Shown: positions 15,819-23,550, counted from the stretch's first letter. The stretch is 25,250 nt of DNA from an uncultured Bacteroidales bacterium (GCA_905235615.1 CAJOMB010000008.1:1965-27214); one strand, 5' to 3'. Program-made: numbers and translations. The notes: generated by a model from the letters alone, not told the origin.

Positions 15819-16598
15819 ATGTTTGTGGACACGCATACGCATTTCTACGACGAGTGGCTCCTGCCGGATGCCGAGGAGGCGGTCCGAAGGGCCATAGAGG
15901 CCGGTGTCGGCAAGATGATCCAGGCCGATGTGGATTCCCGCGAGCGGCCGGCCATGTGGGAAATCGGAGAGCGGCACCCCGGCGTCCTCTTCCAAATGCT
16001 GGGCCTGTACCCCGGCTCCGTCGGGGCCGACTGGCGGGAAGAGCTGGACCAGGTCTTCGCCCTTGCCAAGGGAACGACGAATGCTGGCGCATTCGTCGCT
16101 ATCGGCGAAATTGGCCTGGACTATCATGAAGGGCTGGAGTTCGCAGAGGAGCAGAAGGAAGTGCTGCGGTTGCAGTTGGAACTGGCATCGGCCCTGAACC
16201 TTCCGGTCAACATCCACCTCAGGGATGCCTGGGAGGACTTTTTTGCCATCCTTTCAGACTGCGCCCACCTGCATTTGAGGGGAAACCTGCACTGCTTCAC
16301 CTCCAGCTATGAGATTTACGAGCGGGCCCGGCGCTACGGGGATTTCTCGGTGGGAATCGGCGGCGTAGTCACCTTCAAGAACGCCTCCGTGGCCAAGGCG
16401 GTGGAAAGGATCCCCATAGAGAAAATCCTCTTGGAGACCGACGCCCCCTATCTGGCACCCGTCCCCTACCGGGGGAAGCGCAACGAGAGCGCCTATCTTC
16501 CCCTCATCGGCCGGAAGGTGGCCGACATCAAGGGCCTCCCCCTCCAGGAAATCGAAACCATGACAACGCATAACGCTGAATCGCTGTTCGGAATATGA
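15819..16598 (+). CDS. tatD: TatD-family metal-dependent hydrolase/DNase
   Basis: This 259-residue TIM-barrel enzyme has the metal ligands in order: H6 and H8 (DTHTHF), E97 (AIGEIGLDYH), H133 (VNIHLRDA), H158 (NLHCF) and D208 (LLETDAPYLAP). TatD enzymes act as 3'-5' exonucleases or related hydrolases on nucleic acids. The usual GLHP motif reads GLYPGS, with Y64 in place of His; this residue is not one of the core ligands. A short insertion (GTTNAGA, about 85-91) is encoded by a 9-bp hairpin. The start is set by family alignment and promoter position. The stop overlaps the ansA start as ATGA. Confidence 0.94.
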   Translation: MFVDTHTHFYDEWLLPDAEEAVRRAIEAGVGKMIQADVDSRERPAMWEIGERHPGVLFQMLGLYPGSVGADWREELDQVFALAKGTTNAGAFVAIGEIGLDYHEGLEFAEEQKEVLRLQLELASALNLPVNIHLRDAWEDFFAILSDCAHLHLRGNLHCFTSSYEIYERARRYGDFSVGIGGVVTFKNASVAKAVERIPIEKILLETDAPYLAPVPYRGKRNESAYLPLIGRKVADIKGLPLQEIETMTTHNAESLFGI

Positions 16599-17626
16599 GC
16601 TCATCCATCCTTATTATTTACACGGGCGGCACCATCGGCATGAAGGAAGACCCTGCCGACGGAACGCTGAAACCCTTCGACTTCAGCCAGATCAAGGAGG
16701 AAGTCCCGGAACTGAACAAATTCGACGTCCGGCTGGACTCCTACACTTTTGACCCGCTGATAGACTCTTCCGACGTGGAACCCTCGCTTTGGAGCTCCTT
16801 GGGGGAACTTGTCGCGGAACGCTACGAAGATTATGACGGCTTCGTGATTCTGCACGGGACGGACACCATGGCCTACAGCGCCTCCACCCTCAGTTTCATG
16901 CTGGAAGGGCTCACCAAACCCGTGGTGTTCACCGGAAGCCAGCTTCCCATCGGCGTGCCCCGCACGGACGGCAAGGAGAACCTGATAGGCGCCGTGGAGA
17001 TTGCCGCTGCCAAGGATGCCGAGGGCCACGCCCGCGTACCGGAAGTGTGCATCTTCTTTGACTCCAAGCTCCTCCGGGGCAACCGTTCCACCAAATATAG
17101 CGCCGAGGCCTTCAACGCTTTCGCCTCGCCCAACTGCCCTCCCCTGGCGGAAGCCGGCATCCACATCCGCTACAACACGGAACTGATCCGGAAACCCGTG
17201 TACTGGGACGCCCGGCTGCGGGTGCAGACCCATTTGGACACACGCGTTTCCATCCTGAAGGTGCACCCCGGCATGACGCCGCAGGTGATGCGCTCGGTGG
17301 TGTCGGACCCGGGGACCCGGGCCGTCATCCTGGAAACATACGGCTCCGGGAACGCCCTGTCCAAGGAATGGTTCCTCCAGATTATCGCCGAAGCCTGCAC
17401 GGCGGGCAAGATTCTTCTGAACGTAACCCAGTGCAAAGCCGGCACCGTGAACATGGACCTGTATGCCACCGGAGCCTCTCTCAAACGGGCAGGAGTGCTC
17501 TCCGGGGCCGATATCACCACCGAAGCCGCCTTGGGAAAACTCTTCTGCCTGATGGGCCGCAGCGACCAGGACAAATGGGTTAAAACCATGTTGGAAAAGG
17601 ACCTTTGTGGCGAAATAAGCAAATAA
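16595..17626 (+). CDS. ansA: type I L-asparaginase
   Basis: This 343-residue enzyme hydrolyses L-asparagine to aspartate and ammonia. The first catalytic motif YTGGTIG holds the probable nucleophile T13. The second, ILHGTDTMAYSAS, holds T89 and D90. Further family stretches are TGSQLPIGVPRTDGKENL and ILETYGSGNA. There is no signal peptide, which fits the cytoplasmic type I class (E. coli AnsA is 338 residues). It shares an ATGA overlap with tatD, so the two are co-translated, although no pathway link is known. The following Ton operon has its own promoter. Confidence 0.96.
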   Translation: MSSSILIIYTGGTIGMKEDPADGTLKPFDFSQIKEEVPELNKFDVRLDSYTFDPLIDSSDVEPSLWSSLGELVAERYEDYDGFVILHGTDTMAYSASTLSFMLEGLTKPVVFTGSQLPIGVPRTDGKENLIGAVEIAAAKDAEGHARVPEVCIFFDSKLLRGNRSTKYSAEAFNAFASPNCPPLAEAGIHIRYNTELIRKPVYWDARLRVQTHLDTRVSILKVHPGMTPQVMRSVVSDPGTRAVILETYGSGNALSKEWFLQIIAEACTAGKILLNVTQCKAGTVNMDLYATGASLKRAGVLSGADITTEAALGKLFCLMGRSDQDKWVKTMLEKDLCGEISK

Positions 17627-17629
17627 TCC

Positions 17630-17660
17630 TTGGATTTTCCCATTTTTATTCCTAAATTGC
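17630..17660 (+). promoter_or_regulatory. predicted promoter of the exbB operon with AT-rich leader
   Basis: TTGG (17630-17633) and TAAATTGC (17653-17660, one mismatch to TAnnTTTG) are 19 bp apart, downstream of the ansA stop. The predicted leader is about 60 nt, very AT-rich and lacking a purine-rich ribosome site. Such leaders are common for well-expressed Bacteroidota genes. Confidence 0.5.
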
Positions 17661-17726
17661 ACGACAAATTGAATATGATAAAATTTTATTAACTAATTCT
17701 ATTTAACTAACAACACAAAAACCATT

Positions 17727-18509
17727 ATGAAAAAGCTTTTCATGTTTTTGGCAGTCGCCGGTCTCATGACCTTCACTGCAAACATTGCTTCCGCCCAGGA
17801 GGGTACCGCTCCCGCCGCTCAGGAAGAAGAGGCCGAGGAGGTCATTGACCTGTTCGCCGGTTCCGGTGAGGAAGTTCCCCTCCACCAGGCTCTCAAAACC
17901 AAGTTCATCGAAGGTGGTGCAGGCTTCATGTCCCTGGTTATCATCTGCTTGATTCTGGGTCTGGCCGTCGCTATCGAGCGCATCCTCTATCTGGCCTTCT
18001 CCAAGACCAACACCACCAAACTCCTTGACGAGGTGGAAGCCGCGCTGGCAAAGGGCGGTATCGAAGAGGCCAAGAAAGTATGCCGTGAAACCCGCGGTCC
18101 CGTGGCCAGCATCTTCTATCAGGGTCTCCTCCGTGCCGATCAGGGTGTCGATGTGGTTGAAAAGACCATCGTCTCCTATGGCGGCGTCCAGATGAGCCTC
18201 ATGGAGAACGGCCTCAGCTGGCTGAGCCTGTTCATCTCCATCGCCCCGTCCCTCGGATTCCTCGGTACCGTTATCGGTATGATCCAGGCCTTCGACGCCA
18301 TCCAGGCTGCCGGTGACATTTCCCCGAACGTTGTGGCCGGCGGTATGAAGGTGGCCCTCATCACCACCGTGGGCGGTCTCATCGTCGCTATGATTCTCCA
18401 GATTTTCTACAACTATATCATCGCCAAGATTGATGCCCTGACCATCGACATGGAAGATTCTTCCATCCGCTTCGTGGACACCATGGTCAAGTTCAACAAC
18501 AAGAAGTAA
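17727..18509 (+). CDS. exbB: ExbB/TolQ/MotA-type proton channel subunit with signal peptide
   Basis: This 260-residue protein has a signal peptide (1-23, ending ANIASAQ), an acidic linker rich in Glu, and three membrane helices at about 66-90, 165-190 and 205-232. GLSWLSLFISIAPSLGFLGT and the GGMKVALITTVGGLIVA helix are diagnostic of the MotA/TolQ/ExbB family. The family forms the proton-driven motor powering TonB- or Tol-dependent work at the outer membrane. The cleavable N-terminal extension is typical of Bacteroidota ExbB. Codon use is richer in GGT, CGT and GTC than in neighbouring genes, suggesting high expression. It heads a four-gene operon. Confidence 0.96.
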   Translation: MKKLFMFLAVAGLMTFTANIASAQEGTAPAAQEEEAEEVIDLFAGSGEEVPLHQALKTKFIEGGAGFMSLVIICLILGLAVAIERILYLAFSKTNTTKLLDEVEAALAKGGIEEAKKVCRETRGPVASIFYQGLLRADQGVDVVEKTIVSYGGVQMSLMENGLSWLSLFISIAPSLGFLGTVIGMIQAFDAIQAAGDISPNVVAGGMKVALITTVGGLIVAMILQIFYNYIIAKIDALTIDMEDSSIRFVDTMVKFNNKK

Positions 18510-18535
18510 GTATAACCCCTTAATTCCAGAATAAA

Positions 18536-18982
18536 ATGGAAAACCAGAAATTCGCTAAAATAGCAAAAATCCTGTTCTGGGCCCTTATGGGCATCAGCGT
18601 GGGTCTGCTGGTTTGGGGATTCATTGCCGGATTTGAGACCAAGGACGGCGCCATGACGGATGTCCTCCTCTACTGGGCATACATCATGCTCGGCATCGCC
18701 ATCGGTTTCGTGATCTGCCTCGGCATCTATGCACAGGCCATCACCAATCCCAAGGGATTGATCAAACTCGGTATTGTCGTCGTAGGCGCCGTGGTCCTTG
18801 TGGGCATTGTGTACCTGATTTCCCCCGGCAACCCGGCCGTGGGCTTAAACAGTCCCAAGCTCCCCACTCCCGGTGAACTCAAACTGACTGACACCATCCT
18901 GAACCTTGCCTACATTATTGGTGTTCTGGCCATCCTGGCCATCATCGCAGGTGAGATTGTAATGGCTACCCGCAAAAAATAA
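18536..18982 (+). CDS. unrecognised four-helix membrane protein in the ExbB/ExbD operon
   Basis: I do not recognise this 148-residue protein. It has a short basic N-terminus (MENQKFAKIAK) and four hydrophobic segments at about 10-30, 42-66, 74-95 and 118-143. The C-terminus is basic (ATRKK), so both ends are probably cytoplasmic. The only sizeable exposed loop is about 95-117, rich in Pro and Gly (PGNPAVGLNSPKLPTPGELK), predicted periplasmic. It lies 26 nt after exbB and 8 nt before exbD, so its product is made together with the motor. A role as an accessory motor subunit or assembly factor is inference from position. No charged residue stands out within the helices. Confidence 0.85.
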   Translation: MENQKFAKIAKILFWALMGISVGLLVWGFIAGFETKDGAMTDVLLYWAYIMLGIAIGFVICLGIYAQAITNPKGLIKLGIVVVGAVVLVGIVYLISPGNPAVGLNSPKLPTPGELKLTDTILNLAYIIGVLAILAIIAGEIVMATRKK

Positions 18983-18990
18983 GTTAGACC

Positions 18991-19557
18991 ATGGCAAGAA
19001 GAAAAATCAACTCAATCGGCTCGACGGCTGACATTGCGTTCCTGCTGCTGTGCTACTTCCTCATGACAACCACCATGGGGGACCAGTCCGGCCTGCAGCG
19101 CCGCCTTCCCCCTATCCCTGACTCCAATCAGGTGCAGGACCAGAAGGTGAACCGCCGTAACATCATTATCGTCAGAATCAACTCTGCCGATAAGCTGTTT
19201 GCCGGTAGCGAAGCCATGGACATCTCTCTCTTGAAAGATAAAATCAAAGAGTTCCTCACCAACCCCACCAACGACCCCAACCTTCCCGAAAAGGAAGCCA
19301 AGGAGATTGAAGGCAAAACCTATATGGTCTCCAAGGGCGTTATCTCCCTGCAGAACGACCGTGGTACTTCCTACCAGGCCTACATTGCAGTGCAGAACGA
19401 ATTGGTGAAGGCCGTGAACGAACTCCGAGACGAATTCTCCAGAGCCAACTACGGCAAGAAGTTCTCCCGCCTCTCCGAGGAAGAGCAGGACATTGTGAAG
19501 AAGGCCGTTCCTCAGAACATTTCCGAGGCCGAGCCTAAGGATACCGGTAAAAAATAA
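18991..19557 (+). CDS. exbD: ExbD/TolR-type motor subunit, long form
   Basis: This 188-residue protein has a basic N-terminus and a single membrane helix (about 12-30, STADIAFLLLCYFLMTTTM). D14 is in the position of the proton-carrying aspartate of ExbD/TolR. The periplasmic part includes the domain core (RNIIIVRINSADKLFAG, QAYIAVQNELVKAVNELRDE). It also has a C-terminal extension (about 150-188, GKKFSRLSEEEQDIVKKAVP) not found in the roughly 140-residue classical ExbD. It is the first of two distinct ExbD proteins here and lies 15 nt before the second. With ExbB it should form the ion-driven stator complex in the inner membrane. Confidence 0.95.
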   Translation: MARRKINSIGSTADIAFLLLCYFLMTTTMGDQSGLQRRLPPIPDSNQVQDQKVNRRNIIIVRINSADKLFAGSEAMDISLLKDKIKEFLTNPTNDPNLPEKEAKEIEGKTYMVSKGVISLQNDRGTSYQAYIAVQNELVKAVNELRDEFSRANYGKKFSRLSEEEQDIVKKAVPQNISEAEPKDTGKK

Positions 19558-19572
19558 TAGGAGATAAGCATT

Positions 19573-20046
19573 ATGTCAAAATTTGGAAGTTCCAGCAACA
19601 AGAAGGAAGTACCGGAACCGTCATCCAACTCCCTGTCCGATATCGTGTTCATGCTCCTGTTCTTCTTCATGGTGACCACCCAGATGCGTGAAACCGAGCA
19701 GAAGGTCAAAGTGACCATGCCCGTCGCGTCCGAGGTTGCCAAACTGGAGCGCAAGGACCTCAGCGCCAACATCAATATCGGTAGCCCTACTCTCCAGTAT
19801 CAGGCTAAATTCGGTACTGATGCCCGTATCCAGCTCAACGATTCTTTCAAGAGCGTAGCCGACATCCGCGACTTCATCGCTGCCGAGCGTGACGCCATGT
19901 CCGAAGCCGAGCGGTCCCTGATGACCGTGAACCTTCGCGTAGACCAGGACGTCCGCATGGGTATCGTTTCCGATGTCAAGCAGGAGCTGCGTCGCTGCTC
20001 CGCCCTTAAGATTATGTACGCTGCCAGAAAACCTGCGCAGGACTAA
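19573..20046 (+). CDS. exbD: ExbD/TolR-type motor subunit, second copy
   Basis: This 157-residue protein has a longer cytoplasmic N-terminus (about 1-20). One membrane helix (about 22-41, SDIVFMLLFFFMVTTQM) contains D23, the expected proton-carrying residue. The periplasmic ExbD domain ends in MGIVSDVKQELRRCSALKIM, a recognisable family ending. It differs clearly from the upstream ExbD, so the motor may contain an ExbD heterodimer; that is inference. A purine-rich AGGAG lies about 10 nt before the ATG, one of few Shine-Dalgarno-like sites in the window. A strong terminator follows. Confidence 0.95.
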   Translation: MSKFGSSSNKKEVPEPSSNSLSDIVFMLLFFFMVTTQMRETEQKVKVTMPVASEVAKLERKDLSANINIGSPTLQYQAKFGTDARIQLNDSFKSVADIRDFIAAERDAMSEAERSLMTVNLRVDQDVRMGIVSDVKQELRRCSALKIMYAARKPAQD

Positions 20047-20066
20047 TCAGACATCGAATATCATTG

Positions 20067-20101
20067 AAAAAGAGCAGTTCCTTGGAGGGGCTGCTCTTTT
20101 T
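20067..20101 (+). terminator. intrinsic terminator of the exbB-exbD operon
   Basis: AAAAAGAGCAG (20067-20077) pairs perfectly with CTGCTCTTTTT (20091-20101). The stem can extend inward through TTCC/GGGG with two G-U pairs. The T run gives a classic rho-independent terminator 21 nt after the exbD stop. Confidence 0.9.
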
Positions 20102-20145
20102 CGTAGAAATAAATTTCACACGAAAACGCAAGGAAGATACTTCAA

Positions 20146-20185
20146 AGGCCGATTCTGCCGGTTCCCGCTTTTCAAAAATCGGCCT
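20146..20185. repeat. 9-bp inverted repeat in the AT-rich gap
   Basis: AGGCCGATT (20146-20154) and AATCGGCCT (20177-20185) pair perfectly around a 22-nt loop. The gap 20047-20290 otherwise holds the upstream terminator, AT-rich DNA and a 10-codon ORF (20212-20244, MKFISVLFFS). No T run follows the hairpin, so a terminator is not obvious. The function is unknown. Confidence 0.5.
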
Positions 20186-20290
20186 AAACAACTATATATC
20201 AATTAATTAAAATGAAATTTATTTCCGTATTATTTTTTTCTTAATCCCTTCTTGGTCAATTATTTTTACGTCCTGATTCAAACCACACAA

Positions 20291-20836
20291 ATGATGAAAA
20301 AGGACGACACGACAAAGCTCTTTGAAACAAGGAAAGAGATGCATGACCAATTGCTGTTTCTGAGCGTCTGGCTCACGGAATGGGTTTATTTAAAAGACTT
20401 GCATTACCAGGACATGTATGCCCGGGAAGACAGAATGAACCATCTGCTTAGGATTATCCTGGGCGGGGCGAAAGGAACCGGACTGCTTCAAGACTTTGTG
20501 GACGCGAAAACAGGAGGACTCATCACCGCCCTCAGAGAAGATTTTCCCACCATCCGCATGGAGGAAATCCTGGTCTTCAGTTACACGGCCGTAGGATTCA
20601 ACAACGACATTACATTCCGCCTGATGGGCCTGTCCTGCAAGAATTCCGTAAGCGTAATCCGTACCCGGCTACGTCACAAAATCATCCGCAAACACTCGGA
20701 AAGAATGAAAGAGTACCTCTCACTCCTGCCCAAGAAAGGTTGTCGAATTGGTAAAGAAATGCTATCTTTGCAAGATAGTAGCAAAGCATTCTATGGAAAC
20801 TCTAAAAAGAACCAAAATCAAGGCTCTCCTCTGTGA
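20291..20836 (+). CDS. small protein with LuxR-like helix-turn-helix, overlapping asnS
   Basis: This 181-residue protein starts at ATG 20291 (a second ATG follows at once). Residues about 80-130 (LREDFPTIRMEEILVFSYTA, then a helix and TRLRHKI) resemble the C-terminal LuxR-like HTH of large TPR- and membrane-anchored Bacteroidales regulators. Here the sensory TPR and membrane parts are missing. It may be a stand-alone DNA-binding protein or the remnant of a larger gene. Base composition is visibly more AT-rich than its neighbours. The last 35 residues lack family character and are encoded across the asnS promoter, and the stop lies 44 nt inside asnS. The HTH call is by resemblance. Confidence 0.6.
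   Translation: MMKKDDTTKLFETRKEMHDQLLFLSVWLTEWVYLKDLHYQDMYAREDRMNHLLRIILGGAKGTGLLQDFVDAKTGGLITALREDFPTIRMEEILVFSYTAVGFNNDITFRLMGLSCKNSVSVIRTRLRHKIIRKHSERMKEYLSLLPKKGCRIGKEMLSLQDSSKAFYGNSKKNQNQGSPL
20740..20770 (+). promoter_or_regulatory. asnS promoter with palindrome over the -7 box
   Basis: TTG (20740-20742) and TATCTTTG (20763-20770) are 20 bp apart and match the Bacteroidota consensus. ATG 20793 lies 22 nt further. The -7 box lies inside a perfect interrupted palindrome, CTATCTT-TGC-AAGATAG (20762-20778), which could be an operator. The promoter lies within the 3' end of the preceding HTH gene. Confidence 0.7.
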
Positions 20837-22195
20837 AAAGCCGGGCATTGAGGTCTTGGCCAAAGGCTGGGTCCGCACCAAAAGAGGCAACAAACAGGTT
20901 AAATTCATCGCCCTTAACGACGGCTCCACCATTGCCAATATTCAGATAGTAGCCAACGCGGAACTCTTCGATGAAGAGCTCTTCAAGAAGATAACCACCG
21001 GCGCCTCCCTGGCCGTCCGTGGAAAACTGGTAGAATCCATGGGCAGCGGCCAGGCCGTGGAAATCCAAGCTACGGACATCCAGGTACTGGGAGAGTGCGA
21101 CCCTATGCGCTTCCCGCTCCAGAAAAAGGACACCACCCTGGAATACCTCCGCAGCGTGGCCCACATGCGCCTGAGGACCAACACCTTCGGCGCCGTCCTG
21201 AGAATCCGCAACCAGATGGCCTTCGCCATCCACACCTTCTTCAACCAAAAGGGCTTCGTCTATCTCCACACGCCCCTCATCACGGAAAGCGATGCCGAGG
21301 GCGCCGGAGACATGTTCCAGGAACCACCCTGGACCTGAAGAACATCCCCCTGGACAAAAAGGGAAATGTGGACTTCAGCAAAGACTTCTTCGGGAAGAAG
21401 ACATCCCTCACGGTTTCCGGCCAGCTGGAAGGCGAGTTGGGAGCCACGGCGGTAGGTGAAATCTACACTTTCGGCCCCACCTTCCGGGCAGAGAACTCCA
21501 ACACCCCGCGCCACTTGGCGGAGTTCTGGATGATTGAACCGGAAATGGCCTTCTACGACATCCATGACAACATGGAACTGGCCGAGGAATTTGTGAAATT
21601 CCTGGTTCAGTGGGCCTTGGACAACTGCATGGAAGACCTCCGGTTCCTCAACGACAAATACGACGAAGGGCTCATCGAGAGGATGCAGAGCGTACTGGGC
21701 ATCCCCTTCCAGCGCGTCACCTATACCGAAGCCGTGGAGATTCTGGAAAAAGCTGTTGCAGACGGTGTCAAGTTCGAATACCCGGTGCACTGGGGAACGG
21801 ACTTCCAGAGCGAGCATGAGCGTTACCTGGTAGAAAAGCACTTCCAGAAGCCGGTTATCCTCATCGACTTCCCCAAGGACATCAAGGCCTTCTACATGAA
21901 GCAGAACGAAGACGGCCGCACCGTCCGCGGCATGGACGTGCTCTTCCCCAAGATTGGAGAAATCATCGGCGGAAGCGAGCGTGAGGCCTCCCTGGAAAAA
22001 CTGGAAGCCCGGATTGATGAACTGGGCATGTCCCGCAAGAATCTGGAATGGTACATCGACACCCGCCGTTACGGCAGCGTTCCGCACAGCGGATTCGGCC
22101 TGGGCTTTGAGCGTCTGCTCCTGTTTGTGACCGGCATGGTCAACATCCGTGACGTCATCCCCTTCCCCAGGACGCCAAAAAATGCTGAATTCTAA
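20793..22195 (+). CDS. asnS: asparaginyl-tRNA synthetase, interrupted by a single-base frameshift
   Basis: This class II enzyme charges tRNA-Asn with asparagine. The N-terminal OB-fold (KGWVRTKRGNKQVKFIALND) is followed by the catalytic core. Motif 2 is FRAENSNTPRHLAEFWMIEP and motif 3 is GFGLGFERLLLF. The frame from ATG 20793 ends at a TGA (21336-21338). The family sequence continues in another frame from about 21323: GDMFQ, then TTLDLKNIPLD. One missing base near 21321-21322 (a T would give the family Q-V-T-T) restores a 467-residue protein, the length usual for Bacteroides AsnRS. As the gene is normally essential and both halves are well preserved, a consensus error is more likely than a true pseudogene. 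Confidence 0.95.
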
Positions 22196-22207
22196 ACCGT
22201 TATACAC

Positions 22208-22843
22208 ATGTTAGTGATCGGCATCGCCGGAGGTTCCGGCTCCGGAAAGACCACCGTGGTCAAAGCCATCGTGAACCAGCTGCAAGGCAGAGTGGTGGTA
22301 ATCCCCCAGGATTCCTACTACAAAGACTCCAGCCATGTTCCCGAAGAAGAACGAAAGGACATCAACTTTGACCACCCCGACGCCATTGACTGGAAACTGA
22401 TGTGCCAGCAGGTACGGGAACTCAAGAGCGGAAAAACCATCGAGCAGCCGGTATATTCCTACATCACCTGCTCCCGTTCCACCACGGAAACCGTAACGGT
22501 GGAACCGGATGAGGTCATCATCGTGGAAGGCATCCTGATCTTCACCTGCAAGGAGCTCAGGGACCAGATGAACATCAAGATTTTCGTGGATGCCGATGAC
22601 GACGACCGCCTCATGCGCATCATCGTACGGGACATTGCAGAGCGCGGACGCACCATCGAAACGGCCATCGAACACTACTGCGACACGGTGAAGCCCATGC
22701 ATCTGCAGTTCATCGAACCCTCCAAGCGTTATGCGGACGTGATTGTCCCGCAGGGCGGCCACAACAAGGTTGCCATTGACATCATCACCAATACGGTAGA
22801 AAAAGCCCTGAGCCAGAAGAAGAAAAGCAAGCGCAAGAAATGA
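22208..22843 (+). CDS. udk: uridine kinase
   Basis: This 211-residue P-loop kinase phosphorylates uridine and cytidine in pyrimidine salvage. The Walker A loop GGSGSGKT lies at 8-15. Family stretches follow: IPQDSYYKD, INFDHPDAIDW, QPVYSYITCSR, VIIVEGILIF and VRDIAERGRTIE. Length matches E. coli Udk (213). A basic C-terminal tail (KKKSKRKK) is extra. ATG 22208 follows the asnS stop by 12 nt. Its own stop overlaps the next start as ATGA, so it belongs to an operon that continues with envelope genes. A functional connection to those is not evident. Confidence 0.97.
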   Translation: MLVIGIAGGSGSGKTTVVKAIVNQLQGRVVVIPQDSYYKDSSHVPEEERKDINFDHPDAIDWKLMCQQVRELKSGKTIEQPVYSYITCSRSTTETVTVEPDEVIIVEGILIFTCKELRDQMNIKIFVDADDDDRLMRIIVRDIAERGRTIETAIEHYCDTVKPMHLQFIEPSKRYADVIVPQGGHNKVAIDIITNTVEKALSQKKKSKRKK

Positions 22844-23550
22844 AGCTGACCCCGGACCAGAAAGCAGGCCTGTACATCACCGTGAGCGTCCATCTCGCGG
22901 TGATTATTGTACTGCTCGCCGTCCGGATCGGCCAGGAGCTCAAGCGGGAAAACAGCTTTGTGCTGGATTTTACCCGGCAGGAAGAGAAAGAACGGACGGA
23001 AGCGCAACAAAAGTTCGAGGAGGCCACGGCCGAGCAGCTGGAACGCATGATAGCCGCCGCACAGGGCGCCCCCATCCGCAACGTGACGGTGGACCGCAGC
23101 GCCCTCAAGGACGACAAGGGTATCAATGCCGATGAGCTTTACAAGGAAGCGGAACGCCTGGCCCAAGAGTTGAAGGAGGGTCAGAACCGGCAGGAGGACC
23201 CGGAGTCTTTCGTGAGCACCGCCCAGCCGGAACATCGGCCCCGGGAGAAACAGCAGGCGCAGGCTTACAGCGGTCCCTCGGTCCTTTCCTGGAGCTTGGA
23301 CGGAAGAAAGGCCACCCGGCTGCCCATCCCGGCCTACCGCTGCTACGGCGCCGGAGAGGTGACGGTGATTATTACGGTGAACAACCGGGGAGACGTGATC
23401 AATGCCAAGGTGGATGGAGATACTTCCACGTCGGACGGCTGCCTCAGGACCTTTGCCGTGCGGGCGGCCCGCCTGTCCAAGTTCTCCTCTTCCACAACGG
23501 CACCCGCCCGGCAGATGGGAACCATAACATACGCCTTTATCGCACAATGA
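22840..23550 (+). CDS. TonB C-terminal-like envelope protein
   Basis: This 236-residue protein has a short cytoplasmic N-terminus, one membrane helix (about 12-30, YITVSVHLAVIIVLLAVRI) and a long charged helical linker (about 45-120, rich in Glu, Gln and Lys). The C-terminal domain (about 150-236) resembles TonB_C, with GAGEVTVIITVNNRGDVINA, a CLRTFAVRAARLSKF helix and a final TITYAFIAQ strand. That topology is that of an energy transducer. However, the linker is coiled and charged rather than Pro-rich as in classical TonB, so reaching across the periplasm is less certain. It overlaps udk and the next gene by 4 nt each. A partnership with the upstream ExbB/ExbD operon is inference. Confidence 0.75.
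   Translation: MKLTPDQKAGLYITVSVHLAVIIVLLAVRIGQELKRENSFVLDFTRQEEKERTEAQQKFEEATAEQLERMIAAAQGAPIRNVTVDRSALKDDKGINADELYKEAERLAQELKEGQNRQEDPESFVSTAQPEHRPREKQQAQAYSGPSVLSWSLDGRKATRLPIPAYRCYGAGEVTVIITVNNRGDVINAKVDGDTSTSDGCLRTFAVRAARLSKFSSSTTAPARQMGTITYAFIAQ

Noticed and set aside
20252..20290. TTG start giving 13 more residues to the HTH protein
   Set aside because: The added residues have no family character and the region is AT-rich intergenic sequence; ATG 20291 is preferred.
20748..20792. TTG start of asnS at 20748
   Set aside because: It lies upstream of and across the -7 promoter box; ATG 20793 gives the usual AsnRS N-terminus and length.
21321..21322. Programmed ribosomal frameshifting in asnS
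   Set aside because: No slippery heptamer or downstream structure is evident and AsnRS is not known to use frameshifting; a base-call or assembly error is simpler.
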